Origin: Vitrella brassicaformis
Taxonomy: Eukaryota; Sar; Vitrellaceae
Reading direction: 5' to 3'
NCBI GenBank assembly: GCA_001179505.1
Contig: CDMY01000123.1
Location: forward strand, 94,111-158,110
Length of the DNA: 64,000 nucleotides
A model generated the notes under the pieces. That model had not been told where the DNA came from, did not search any database, and was given only the letters and a program-made list of their open reading frames with translations. Below are positions 47,471 through 59,341 of this stretch, piece after piece (within the stretch, counting starts at the first letter, position 1; each line of letters starts with the position of its first letter). The translations under genes were made by a program, and so were the position numbers.

Positions 47471-47739
47471 GGGGCAGGATAACGAAATCAAGGTTCTTCA
47501 CAATAGCAACGACTACAGTGCAATTGCAATAGAAGGCGGCGGTGCGGTGCCCGAAACGAAGGACGACTAAGACGCCCCACGGAAAGACGCCAAGCTCGCA
47601 TCTAGGACATTGCGTGAAACTGCTCGTCGTTTCCACGTTGACGAGGCCAAATCCCATCTCTCCAGGGGCAAATGCTGTGTCCTTGCTTACCCTTTGTCGG
47701 CATGCAGTCGTGAGCAACGGTATTTTCGGATTGCAGGGG

Positions 47740-47830
47740 CCTATTGAGGCTGGGCAGGCTGGGCTGAGGTATCGCTGGGCTGGGTTGAGGTCGTGGCGAC
47801 CGGGGCGGCAGGGGTCGGTTGCAGATGAGA
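47740..47830. repeat. Fragment resembling the local family, upstream of the centrin remnant
   Basis: TCGTGGCGACCGGGGCGGCA near 47791 matches part of exon 1 of copy 1 (TCGTGGCGACCGGGGCGG, about 47264-47281) and of copy 2 (near 51043), in the same orientation. It sits where the 5' part of centrin would be expected. Confidence 0.35.
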
Positions 47831-48056
47831 TATCGTGATACGCGTGGAGCGTCCCTCGGTGCGACCTCAACCACATGATTCAGACCTGCCAATTCATTCC
47901 CTCACGTGGCTCTTCAAACCTGATGGATGGGATCAGCCCGGCAGCCCTGGCTATCGACGACCAGGTATGCACCACTCCATAGCGCGTGTGTCTGTGTCCA
48001 GAAAGTGCACGTGTAATGCGCGGGTGTGTCTGACCGTCTATCTCTCCGTCTGTCAG

Positions 48057-48694
48057 GTGCGCAAGATCCTGGCGGAGATAGGCAAGGATCCCACAGCCAC
48101 CATCAACTACGAGGAGTTTGAGAAAATCATGAGCTGACGCATGGTACGCGACGCGACCAGCCAAACACAGCAGAAGGGTTGGGTGTCATGGCAGTGCACT
48201 GTGTGTGTGTCGCATTGCGTGGTGGTGTGTGTAGGGTGAGAAGGACAGCCGGGAGGAGATCATGAAGGTGTTCAAACTATTCGATGACGACGACACGGGT
48301 ACAGTACACACGAGGCATTCGCACACCGAACACACAAGAACACACACAAGCATACCACGCTGGCTGTATGTGGGTCATCATGACCATGCAGGCAAGATAA
48401 GTTTCCGCAACTTGAAGCGCGTTGCTGCTGAGTTGGGCGAGACGTTGATGGACGAGGAGTTGCAGGAGATGATCGACGAGGCCGACAGGGACGGAGATGG
48501 ACTCATCAACCCAGACGAATTCCAACGGTAGGTACATGCAGGCAACCATCACACTCACACACAGACATGGACATAAGGTCAGGTCACCACACATCCCTCT
48601 GTGCGTGTGTGTGTGTCTGTGTGATCGATCAACCAGGGTGATGCGGCGCCGCGGCGATGGCCCGCTGAACGACTTCGATAGCGATGAGGACTAG
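48057..48694 (+). pseudogene. Centrin, 5'-truncated and with an in-frame TGA
   Basis: Exons encode most of a centrin: 'VRKILAEIGKDPTATINYEE' and 'FEKIMS' (48057-48134), '[20 protein letters not shown]', '[20 protein letters not shown]', '[20 protein letters not shown]' and a tail ending 'NDFDSDED' at TAG 48692-48694. EF-hands 3 and 4 keep full calcium loops. Two defects are visible. EF-hand 1 is not found in the 600 bp upstream, which instead holds a fragment of the neighbouring repeat family. And TGA (48135-48137) interrupts the conserved segment between 'KIMS' and '[10 protein letters not shown]'. A shortened protein could start at ATG 48141, at the exon edge, and keep only EF-hands 3-4. 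Centrins act at centrioles and basal bodies. I read this as a pseudogene or a C-terminal half-centrin. Confidence 0.65.
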
Positions 48695-49291
48695 GGGAGG
48701 GAGGGAGGGAGGGAGGGACGGAGGGAGGGACGGAGGGACGGAGAAGGGCAGTGCTGACACACATGGGCACTGCACACATAGATGAGCTGACATGGATCAA
48801 TCGATGTCGGCTTGGTGACCGCAGGAGCCAATCGACTTACACGCCTGCATTCATTTTTGTACAGCAGTGGCTTTGCTTTCGATTCTATTTTCTTGGGGTT
48901 GCTGACTTGGCTGTGTGTGACACCAGCAGACCAGTGGCTGGCTAGTGTCTGTGATGTGATGTGTGGACAGGTGGGTGATGCCTGCCTGGCCGAGAGCTGT
49001 GCGTGTGAATATGTGCGTGGAGCCTTCCTTCCTTTCTCATGTCTGTCTGCATGTGATGTGCGTGTGTTGACACTTGCTGTGATGACTGACTGACTGCCTG
49101 TCTACACGTACGTACGGTACACAGTGATGATTTAATGGAATGGACGGTATCAGTCAATCACGTGTATGTGCATTCAGGTGTCCATCCATCCATCAGCCTC
49201 AAGAGCCTATCTACACACACGACACGACACGGCCCCCCCATGAACACCCCGTTGCACCCCCACTCACCCCTGCACACACTGGTTGTCTCTC

Positions 49292-49341
<50 letters not shown>

Positions 49342-49929
49342 TGTGTGCGTGTGTGTGTGTGTCACTCATGCGAAGGCGAGGTTGGAAGGGCCAAGCCTGA
49401 GCAAAGTGTGCATGGTGTGTGTGTCTATGTGCGCTGCTTGGGTGTCGTGAAAGGCTTCTTTTCCCTGGCAAGACAACATGGTGTGTACGGTGGGAGAGAG
49501 GATATACTGACGAATACAGATACGCAGCGGGAACCGTTCACCATCGTGTATGACTGGTGCACGACCGTATGTAGAATTAAAATAACTATGTACACATCCC
49601 TCGACTCTCCAGAATGCTCGTCCATACATGCGCCCTCCTCATCATTGCCCACGCGAATCCTGAGTATCATTGCCCACGCCTATGTCGCTTAACGGACGGG
49701 AGACTTCAGGATATAAAACGTAGGCAGCGATATCAAGACTGAAAGCAGAAGGACACACAGGAAGAGGGAATGAGGATGATGTTTATCCTTTCCCACGTGC
49801 CCAGTGCCACACCGTGATGTGTCACGACACCTAAACCCACACAGGCACACACACACAAAGAGAGAGAGAGACACACAGAGACACACACACATAAGAAACA
49901 GGATGAAAGCGGGCAAGAATGGATGTGTA
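48695..49929. other. Intergenic, repeat-rich
   Basis: Opens with a GGGA/GGAC array (48695-48745). It includes a TC tract (49286-49323) running into TG (49324-49361) and a GAGAGACACACAGAGACAC stretch near 49860. No coding signal beyond repeat translations. Confidence 0.55.
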
Positions 49930-50110
49930 TTTCATTCGTGCCGTGTCTCTCACCTCTCTCATTGCAAAAGAGAGGTGCCCCCGGCGATGCTGCCTGACGC
50001 GCAGCAGCTGAGCGCGGGGCCTCCACACTTGGTGGAGTGTTCGGCATGCAGGACGTGGATGACGGGCGGCGTGTGGGCGGCCGAGACAAACTAATTCAGC
50101 CTCTTTACCA
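49930..50110 (-). pseudogene. Partial copy 3 of the local low-complexity family
   Basis: From ATG 50046 the frame reads 'MPNTPPSVEAPRSAAARQA', nearly the start of copy 1. It then passes within about 20 codons to bases like the 3' end of copy 1 (CTTTTGCAATGAGAGAGGTG against CTTTTTCTTGAGAGAGGTGG). It looks like a copy with its middle removed. Upstream non-coding bases (TGAATTAGTTTGTCT) also match copy 2. Confidence 0.45.
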
Positions 50111-50154
50111 CGGAAAGGCAGTGCAATTCAAAGAAACGGAATGAGGCGGCTCCT

Positions 50155-51198
50155 TTAAGATGGGACAGAAACCATTTTGAAAGTGAGAACATTCTTTTCA
50201 GCTGTGTACGTGTACCGACGTACCCTCACAGAAATTCCTCCGAGGTTCATCCACACGGTCGCTGTCCTGGGAGAGAGCGGCGACAGGGGACACGGCCGCC
50301 GCAGCACCACCATCATTCTCATTTCGTCCACCGCCAGCTGCAGGAACACTGGGCGAAAGGCTGCTTGCAGAGCCGTCCCATTGCTCCCGAGGTGGTGTTG
50401 CGCGGCTGCAGCACCACTGCGAGCACCACCAGCAGGACCAGCACCCTCAACACCCCTTGTTCCTCGACGCACACGCAGCCGCCTGCGGCCGTTGACCTCG
50501 GTAGATGGCTGGGCGGCAGCCGCTGCTGCTGCGGATGAGCGGGACGTCGCGTCCTCGTCCTCAATTTCCGGACCTTCCTCCGCATCCCAGCTTCTCACAC
50601 TCCTCTGTACACATCACATACATATGCACACGCAGAAGACACACGTCTTTGCTCACATCACCATCCATATGCCTGTGTGCATCCCGACCACTACTCACCT
50701 GGCGCTCGGGCGTGTGGTACTGATCCGCCTGGCCTGGCTCCCCCGTCGTCCTCTCCGCTTGGCCTCCTTCCGCTGCGGCGGCTGCTGAGGTGGAGGCAGC
50801 GGCTGCTGGTGCGGCTGGGGTTGGGGCTGGAGAGGCTGCAGCTGATGCTGCGGGACCGCTGCCTGCCCCCTGCTCGTCCTCCCTCCCCCTCTTTCGCTCC
50901 TCGCCCGTGGAGGTGTACCGATGAACCCCCACAGACATTCCCGCGGCCCTCAACTGAGCGATGAAATCATCGATGGGGACCAGGTCCGGACTGTTGCTGA
51001 ATGCTGCCGGCTGCTGCTGGGTCTGGGTCATGCCAGTGGGGTTCGTGGTGACCGGGGCGGCAGGGGCGGCAGGGGCGGCAGCGGCAATACGCGACGAAAA
51101 GGCCGCTGCTAAAACGGGTGGGCGGATGCTGCTGCAGCGGCTGCGAGGCGTCGTCCTCTGGCCCGGGGGGCTTCAACACTTGGCGGCGTGGTGGGCAT
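50155..51198 (-). pseudogene. Damaged copy 2 of the local low-complexity family
   Basis: ATG 51198 begins 'MPTTPPSVEAPRARGRR'. A frame change then occurs before 'FSSRIAAAAPAAPAAPAAPV', so the start is cut off from the body. The body ('DLVPIDDFIAQLRAAGMSVG', 'VHRYTSTGEERKRGRED', 'HTPERQ' at 50699, then 'RSVRSWDAEEGPEIEDED' from 50604) parallels copy 1 closely. In exon 2 the frame matching copy 1 ('VAALSQDSDRVDE') is not the open one, and homology ends near 50245. A shorter product could start at 'MTQTQQQPAAF'. I read it as a decaying duplicate. Confidence 0.55.
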
Positions 51199-51616
51199 GC
51201 AGAGCCTCGTGCAGAACTCGATAGCAAGACAACTAATTTCAGACTTTCAACGTCACTCTGCAGTGGAAGATGAATAGATGCGGACACGACGGCTCCCTCG
51301 ATGGGTGCGGAACTCTCGTATGGAACGAACGAATGCTCCGTGAGGCTTCACCGAAAAATATAAAATAAAGACGTCTCGCGTCTCGCGAATTCTCGACAGG
51401 TGGGGCGGATGCGCAACCGAGCAGACACAGATGAAAATTCGAAATATCGGGATTATTGTTTCGTCTCACATACTCGGCGAGGTTGGGCATCCTCGATGGT
51501 CGTGCGGCAGATTCTGGTTTTTCGTGTTTGGTGTTTGGTGGACCAGGTGAGCCTAGCTGTAAAGGTTGATTCTGTGCGTTCATCTAGCTGTCACACGCAT
51601 AATCCACACAATCTGT
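51199..51616. other. Spacer between copy 2 and the USP gene
   Basis: About 420 bp. The part next to copy 2 (about 51199-51250) resembles the region upstream of copies 1 and 3 and may be a duplicated promoter. The rest should be 3' UTR of the USP gene. No other feature seen. Confidence 0.4.
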
Positions 51617-53929
51617 CTAGTGTCGCTCGTAGAAGAGGAAGTAGGCCGACGACTGGGCGGCCGCCACCTCGGCAGATGGCACATCTCGCACAAGCAGATC
51701 AGACGCATACACAAACGCACCATCATCATAGGCGCCTGCACACACACACACACACCCAACACACACAGAGTATGGACGTGTGCACACGCAGAGGCACCGG
51801 CCGGACGTCAGTTTCGCTCGCCACTCACCAGCTCCTGCTGCTGCTGCTGGCGGTGTCGGCATGTGTTTGCCGATGATTTCGAGCAGGCTGTGGCAGCCCC
51901 GCTGCCTCTTGCGCCGATACGCACTGTAGTGGCCAGCCGTCGCACTCCCTGCACCCACACACAGACGCAGCACCCATATGAGAATGAGTGGCCGCGGTTG
52001 CCTCCTGTCCTGTGTGTGAATCTATCTTCGTATGCTGTATGTACCTGAATGGCACATGACGGCTGCCATTGTGTAGCGGCAATGTGGAGGCTGACGCGGC
52101 ACACAGGGGGAAGGGCAAGGGGACACACGCTCCTGAATGCGCAAACCCACCAACAGACAACACAACAGTGTTTTGACAACGAGGTCAAAGACAGCGAACG
52201 AACACCACTCCAGCACCGATCCTGTTCGCCTCACCGGTGGCGCGCTTGCAGGCTCCTGTGGGTCGATCTCTACCGCTCCCGCGTTGCTCGAATGCCACGA
52301 ACGACTCACCGGCATCGCACACCGAGCAGCAGACTGGCCAACACTCTCGCCGCCGCTACTCGCCCCCTGTCCGCTCCCTGACAGCGGCAAGTCCATGACG
52401 AGCGGAAAAGCCACCGGCCGATCGTTCTTGACCGCCAAACTGCCCGCGCCAAAGCCGCCCTGCACATTGACCCGCTGAATCAACACGCCCAGCATCTCCG
52501 GAGGCTTCTCCAAGGCAGTCTCCTCCACTTGGCTTGTCTTGATCTCACGACTGGCGATCTGCGAGAGAGACGCGATGAGGGAAGAGTCGCCCGTGGTCTG
52601 CAGGTGGGAGGCGATGATTGCGCGAAGGGCGTGCTGGATGGCCTCGATGTCGGGCAGGGCGGTGGCCGGATAACACTGGTTCTGTTGTGTTGCTGCGAAA
52701 GGGGCCATGAAGGCGAGCAGGGCTTTCAGAGTGCGTCGCAGGCATAGCAGATGCCACACACACGGAAGCAGCGCCAGAGACGTCGAGAAAGGTGGGTGGG
52801 GAATGTCTTGTTCGCTCGTTGCACCGGCAGACGATGGCTCCTGGAACAAGCCCATCCGTTCCCTCAGCTCCCTCCCAATGTCGTCACACGTGCATCGCGC
52901 ACACGCCACATCCTCCAGCACCCGCGCACGCCACTCGCCGGCCATCAGACCCACCAAGGACACCGGAAACGACGAAGACCCCCAACCACCACCACCACCA
53001 CCACCAGCACCAGGTGGAGCATAGTAAGGCAGCGGCAACAGCACGTCACCCATTTCTTCGTATTTGCAGCGTGCCAGACAGCCGCACCGTTGGCACCACC
53101 TTGTCTTGCGCAGAAGGCCTGTCTTGAGGGGAATCGGGGGCGGAGGGAGGGGGGACATCTGCAGCAGGTGGTCGTCGGGTGGCTGGGAGTCGCTGGGGGG
53201 GCCGGTGGAGGGGGTGGGCTCTTCACGCGGGGAAGATGAGTCGCTCGACGTGGCGGCCTGCAAAAGCTGCATGAATGCACAACACACACACAGGACCAAG
53301 TCAACAATCACGTTGTGGATGCCTCCTCTCCACTCCGCCCCACCCCAGACCGTTCGTGTGGAATGCGCCCGACACTCCTGCAGGTAGGCCTCCCGAAAGT
53401 AGCCATCGATCTCGTCAAGTATGAGCGTGTGCGCCTCATGCACGTCCTGCTGAGTGAACGACCAAAACCCTCTCTCCAGCAGGAACCCCCGCACAACCTG
53501 CAACGCGTCACGCGGCGGCCCCCTATCACCGTCCACACCCCCATCGCCGTTGACATAGCCGACCACCCGGAGCAGAGCTGTCACCAGAGGCCGTTGGGTG
53601 TTCTCGGGTTTGGTCAGGTAGCAGAGCCGCCTTGTGAGTGAGTTGTTGAGCGACGCGTAGGACTGGATGAGTGAGTTGAGGTAGCAGCAGAGGGAAGAGT
53701 TGGGGAGGCCGCGGACGGAAGCAGATGTCGGGGGTGGCTTGTGGCCGGCTGCTGCTGCCGCTGATGATGAAGACGAAGATGAAGACTCATCCACTTGCTG
53801 CGAATTCAACACAGATGGATACACGCAAGCAGTCAGATTGAAACGGTGATGGTGTGATTTGATTGCGGAGGCACAAGCACACCTGTTGCGTTCGTCGGTG
53901 CCTTTTGTGATGGCGTAAGATGGAGGCAT
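51617..53929 (-). CDS. Ubiquitin-specific protease (peptidase C19)
   Basis: ATG 53929 to TAG at 51617. A Ser/Ala-rich N-terminus leads to the Cys box 'GLPNSSLCCYLNSLIQSYAS' (about 53710). The second Cys aligns with the catalytic Cys of 'GLxNxGNTCYxNSxLQ', but GNT is replaced by SLC. 'FWSFTQQDVHEAHTLILDEI' (about 53440) is the QQDxxE element of USPs. A zinc-finger-like 'CQRCGCLARC' (about 53080) and 'CARCTC' follow. The His box is split by introns: 'YTMAAVMCHSG' (about 52060), 'GHYSAYRR' (about 51925) and 'SAYFLFYER' at the end. Known role: removal of ubiquitin from substrates. The central part is Pro/Gly-rich. Loss of the oxyanion-type Asn is also seen in USP7/USP47-like enzymes, so activity is still likely. 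Divergent from the HERPUD-like gene, with 240 bp between starts. Confidence 0.85.
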
Positions 53930-54169
53930 GGAGGCCCGCTCGCGCGATGATATCCATCACTTCATCGATCTACCTATCCATCAACTTTCGGATGCCAGAT
54001 CCTGGCTCCTTGATCCAGCAAGCAGCAGAGCCTCACAAGTCTGTGATCCCACATCATCGCTTGGCCGTCAGGCCGCCTAGGGTGCTCCCTGAAACCGCTA
54101 CTGTCGGATCTGGGAGTGCTCGTCAGCTCATCGGGAAGTCAACTGCAACGGCCGTTCGGATTGTCCGTC
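53930..54169. promoter_or_regulatory. Divergent promoter region, USP / HERPUD-like
   Basis: 240 bp between ATG 53929 (-) and ATG 54170 (+). No TATA box seen. The plus-strand frame is open back to 54116, but without an ATG. Confidence 0.4.
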
Positions 54170-55630
54170 ATGTCGACTGGCGCAAGGGCGCGCTCCTTAT
54201 CATTGGAGAGTGGAGATTTTGTCCGTGCGTTCTTGGATGAGGATGAAGCCGACAGCGACGGGAGAGGAAAAGGATCTGAGGGCGTCGTTTTCAGCCAAAT
54301 GGAGCAGCCAACCTCGACCGACAAGATGTCCGCGGTGGAGAAGCTGGATGAGGACTTTGCCCACTGCCAGTCGATGCTCAACCTCAGCCTCTCTCAGCTC
54401 CAGATGTGGCACCAGTGGAACTGGCTACTGGCAGCACAGCACCAAAAACTCTTCTACCACCAACTGCAGACGCCGCACCACTACTACGGTGGGTCAGCGT
54501 CATGGTCGGTGCGGCCGCGTGAGGGCCCGGTGCCGCTGACGGGCATCATCACACTCGAGGGCTCCGCAGACTGGGATAGTGACCTGTTCCTGGCGCAGCA
54601 GCCGGACATTGACCCCTACACGCCCCGACCGCCACACACAGCCACAGCCACGGCAGCCGGTGATGACACCCAGCAGGACGAGCAGCTTGAGGGCCAGCAA
54701 CAAGAGCAGCAGCAGCAGCAGCAGCAGGAGCAGGCCCACCAGGGTGACCCGATGCGTCGGTACGCCGGTGAGCGAGAGGTGGCGGCCAACGTGTTCGAGC
54801 GGTACCACCTGGATGTGGTGCTCAAGGTGGCGCTGCTGCTGGCGCTGTTTGAGAGCAAGAGGGTGGTGTGGATGGTCTTCCTCGCCCTCTCGACCGTCTA
54901 TGTGGCCGGCCTCCTCGACCCCATCATCGACTACCTCAGGGCACCAAACGGATCGAGGAACCTAGAACAGGTGCGTTGCGTTGCGTTGGATGTGCCACAC
55001 ACCACCAACACCACCCACGTGTCGGTCTCTGTGTGTTGTGTATGTGTGTGTCAGTTTCTGCGTCAGTTTCGCGAGGAGCAGCGGAATCGCCAGACGCGTG
55101 CAGAGGCCCAGACCATCCTCGACCAATCCCCACAGACCACAGATGCCGCCGCCGCCACTGCTGCGGCTGATGAAGGTGCTGCTCCCGCTGAGCAGCAGCA
55201 GGGTGAGCCGTCGAGTGAGCCGAGCGGAGCGTCTGAGGGCAGTGGTGCGAGTCCATCGAGCAGCGGCGGTGGTGTTCTTAGTGGCGAGAGTACTGGCGAA
55301 GCAAGCAGCGCTGCTGCGGCGGCGGCGGCGACGGTAAGACGACAATAGACAGGGGGGACTGGTGCTGTGCTGTACGGATTGACCTCTGCGTTTGTATTGG
55401 TTGTGCTGTGTGTCTAGGTTCAGGCGTCCCCCGCTGCAGGTGCCAGCCCGACCGATGAAGGGGCTGGCCGGGCACAGGAGGCTGCCCCTGCAGATGGCGA
55501 CGCCGCAGCTGTTGATGGTGCTGCTGCCGATGTGCCGCCGTATGTAGCGCGTTGGCTGTATCAGTCGGTGGTGGCCTTCTTCATGTCGGCCTTCCCCTCG
55601 TGGACGCCCAACAGCAGATTCCTGCAGTGA
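54170..55630 (+). CDS. HERPUD-like ER membrane protein (tentative)
   Basis: Three exons keep frame (54170-54970, 55055-55333, 55418-55630) and give 430 residues. The N-terminal 180 residues are charged with 'LSLSQLQMWHQWNWLLAAQH'; a Gln run follows (about 54690-54730). The centre has a helical hairpin in the membrane: 'LDVVLKVALLLALFESKRVV' then 'WMVFLALSTVYVAGLL'. An acidic, Ala/Ser-rich region precedes the C-terminus 'VARWLYQSVVAFFMSAFPSW'. The order (charged, hydrophobic hairpin, disordered, amphipathic 'FF.S.FP.W' end) resembles HERPUD proteins, which scaffold the HRD1 ERAD complex, but I see no N-terminal ubiquitin-like domain. It may be an unrelated membrane protein. It lies beside a USP and an OS-9-like gene. 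Confidence 0.6.
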
Positions 55631-56350
55631 GGGAGGGAGGGAGGGGGGACTCGTGTGCAGATCGAGGGATAGAATGGATGAATGGTGGCGTCATGATGTG
55701 TTGGTTGTGAAATGGGTGAAAGGCTGGGGGCAATGTGTGTGCGATATGCCGTCTTTTGTGCACTCACCACGCTTACCTTGGCGACCGCTGACGGCTGTCT
55801 GCCAGCCAGAGTCCTGGTTTGGCAAACAGACGTTCATGCTGGCAGGGGAAAGCTGTGGGTGTATGAGGACGGGTGCAGCAACACAGGTAGACAAGACAAT
55901 CAGACAGACAGACAGGCAGCGAGCAAGGTTTTGGCTTGTCGTGTTTCCACGCCATGCCTTCCTTTCGTTTCTGTGTGCGTCTGCGGGCCCGACTGCATCT
56001 CGGCCTCACGCCACATTCGGTGTGGAGGGTTCGAAATGGGTTCGGGTTTGGGAACGTGGCAGAAACGAGGGGATGTGTGCTGGCATAGCTCGTTGATTGA
56101 CACAAGATAGTCCATTCGTCGTGTGTGTGTTGAACCCGACGCACCACCACACCCACGAGCTTCTTTCTCCAATTCGAATTAATTACTTGCTGCACTGCAC
56201 ACCGACCGACAGGCACCAAAAAACCGCCGTTTCGTCTGTCTCTCAACAGACAGATAAAGACCATATGCACTGACTGCACACACCAATCAGTCAAGACAGT
56301 GCCGCACGCACAAATCCACAGTGACTCATCCACACGTCACATCAATCACA
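55631..56350. other. Intergenic between converging genes
   Basis: 720 bp. It opens with a GGGA array (55631-55645) and contains CAGACAGA near 55900 and scattered CA repeats. Open frames here do not extend across it. No gene seen. Confidence 0.5.
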
Positions 56351-59305
56351 TCACAGCTCATCCCGCGTCCTTTCAGATGGACCCCCTTCATCGCTGCCCC
56401 CCCGTCTGTGTGTGCCTCCCCCGCCCTCCTGCGCCTTTTGTGTGACGATGTACGCTATGCGATCGTCCGGGTAGATGGTGCGCAAGGGGTGCCCGCTCGG
56501 CGGATAGTAGCGGTGGGATGTCCCGTCAGGCTCGCGTGCGCGGCCCTGAACACACACAGAGGCAGGCACAGATGAGGGTGGCAGGGCAGGGCAGGGAGGC
56601 ACTGTGTGTGTGTGTGCATGGAATGGATCGTGCCTGGAAGATGGTGAGGATGCGATCGTTCTGGATGGGCCCGCCATAGTCGTATTTCAGGTTCTCCTGA
56701 CGGACGTGTGCAGGGAGGGAGGGAAACAACAACACAATGCATTGCAGCAACACACTTGGTTGGGTCGATCGATGCCATCGGTGGGTGCGTACCTCCGACA
56801 CGTATGCGAGATAGAGCTCCTCAGGTATCTGTGAGTTGGGCGCGGCGTTCTCGACCAGCAGCAGATAGTGGGGGCGGTCGGACCACTCGGACGGGTAGAT
56901 CTCATACACCTACACACAAGCGGTGGGCATCAGAAAAGCGCCATATCATCCAGACATGTGTGGATGCCCTGCCCTGCTCACCCGTTTGATCCAGTGTGAG
57001 GGCGCGTTTGCGGTGAAGTCCCATCCGATCACCACACCACGGTACTTCCACTGAGCATGCCTGTCAGGCACACACACACACATCTTGAGGTATACAGACG
57101 TCTCCGCGCGCACCGCCCCTGACCTGACGACATCGCCAATGTAGAATTTGGGGCTGGCGGGAGTGCCGTTGCGTCGTCTCTTGCCCCAGCTGCCGCCGAA
57201 GTGGTCCCACGTCGGGTGGTCGTCCTTGCCCTCGCCACGCAAATGAGGTGGCAACCTAATAGATGGCACATATAACACACCGTCATGGATGCACGTCTGA
57301 GTGTGTGTGGCGTGTGCATACCCCAGGTACTCTGGGACAGCTTCGAGCAGTGCGAGAATGGGCACTTCGCCGGCCACGGGCCGATGCCGCTCGGGGTCCC
57401 ACTCCCTCTCACCGCCACCACCACCACCACCGCCACCACCAGCGGCTTGCTGCTGTGCCACATCACCCTCGCCCTCACCCTCACTGCCGCCCTCTGGCCC
57501 CCCTCCTGCTGCTGTATCGTCACGCTCCTCTTGCCGTTGTTGTGCTGTTGCTGCTGACTGGTGTGTGGGCTGTGTCTCCGTGTGTTGGTTGGCGTATGGG
57601 GGAAGGTCCCTGAAGCTCGCCGGAATGGGCCGTCGGGATTGCGAATGGGGGTCCAGAAAGCACTTGACCACCTGCACACATGGATGGTGGATGCACACAC
57701 ACATTTCCGCAGGTCGTGTGGTTCGTGTGGCTGCCCGCCTCACTCACCTCATGGTCTTTGGGTCTCGGTGGGACGAGGTCGGGATGGGCGCACACATACG
57801 GGGTGTAGACGACCATCTCGTACTCGCACAGAGACACCTCCACGATCTTCTCGAGGCGCGTCAAAGGGTTGGTCACAAAGTCCTCCGGGCACTCGAAAAT
57901 AACCCGCGACCTCCGCGACACACTGATGTCCTCACACAAAGTGCCCTGCACCGACAGAGCCGCCAGACACATAAGAAGACCTCTTTGCATGAGTCTATGT
58001 CTGTGTCTGTGACTGTGTATGTGACCTCACTGACCTCAGTGAGGTTGAGCCTGAGGCTCTTGTGCACTCTTGGTTTCTGCAGCGACCTCCCCGCCACCGC
58101 ACCAGACCCCCCCTGCTGCTGCGGGCTGCTCTCATAAAACCCGATCGGCAGCTCCGCATCCACACTGCCCGCGTCGTCGCCACCACTCGGCTCATCGTGC
58201 GCATAATGATGGAAATACGGCGGCTTCTTGCCGACGATGTTCTCTTCCATGTTTTGCTGGCGGCTGATGGCCGCTGCCTCGATGTGCGGCGGGAGGGCGC
58301 CGAGGGAGTAGATGGGCTCCTCCGTTTGGCCCCGGTTGTTGACGTGGAACTGTCGGAGGTGTGAGGGGTAGCAGAACTCGTAGGTCCACCACCCCTGGGT
58401 CTGGTTGATGCACAGACCCTCCAGGGGACGCAGCAGATACTCCAAACGAAGCTGACACACGCACCCCACCACCCCCCGCCACACACACACATACAGAGAG
58501 AAGGCAGCCCATCCATCCATCCATCCATCCATATGTGTGCGCGTGTAAGTGTGTGCGTCGGTGGGAGGGTGTGGTGTTCATCTCACCTTCTCCTCTTGTT
58601 GTGCGCTGGGTGGCCGCCAGTCGCAGAATGAGGGCGCGGGGTAGTGGATGAGGTAGTTGAGCACATGTGGCTCGCTCAGGTTGCTGGGCGACGTGGGACC
58701 AGCCTTGTGGGAGCACACGAACACCAAACTCGTCCGGCGATTGTCCGTCCCGTTCACGTAATGCTGTATCAACCAACGAATACATGGATGGAAGACATGA
58801 CACACACGCTGTGGGTATGATTGATTGCCTGCGTGACGGATCCGTTAGAGTGCAGGACGTCCATTGTGGGGTCGTGGACGCCGAGAGAGAATGCGCTGGA
58901 GCTCTTGACGCGGTGGTACTGAACGATCTCCTTCCTGATTATTGACTCACACCGATACGACACAAAGAGATCGACAGACACCCAGTGAGTGCACACCACA
59001 GCTGAGCTCTGTGTGTGGCTGGCGCCTTCCTTCTTCCTTACCCGTAGCAGATCTCATAGGTCCAGTACTCATCGCCTGCACACATCCACACACACGGGAG
59101 GTGCAAGTTCGCTCGTGTGTCTGCGCAAGTGCCACCTGGCTGGCTCACTTGGTTTCTTGAATACGTCACATTTCTTGCTGAGGAAGCTGGTACGCGACTT
59201 GCGCAGATACTCCAGCCCCTGCTTGGACATCCGACGCCTCGCCACAGACCCACCACCTGCACACACACACCCACACAACCACCCACACATCCACACATCC
59301 GTCCA

Positions 59306-59341
<36 letters not shown>

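Noticed and set aside
49135-49692. 185-codon plus-strand frame
   Set aside because: Built on a TC/TG tract; ends in unconserved sequence; no motif.
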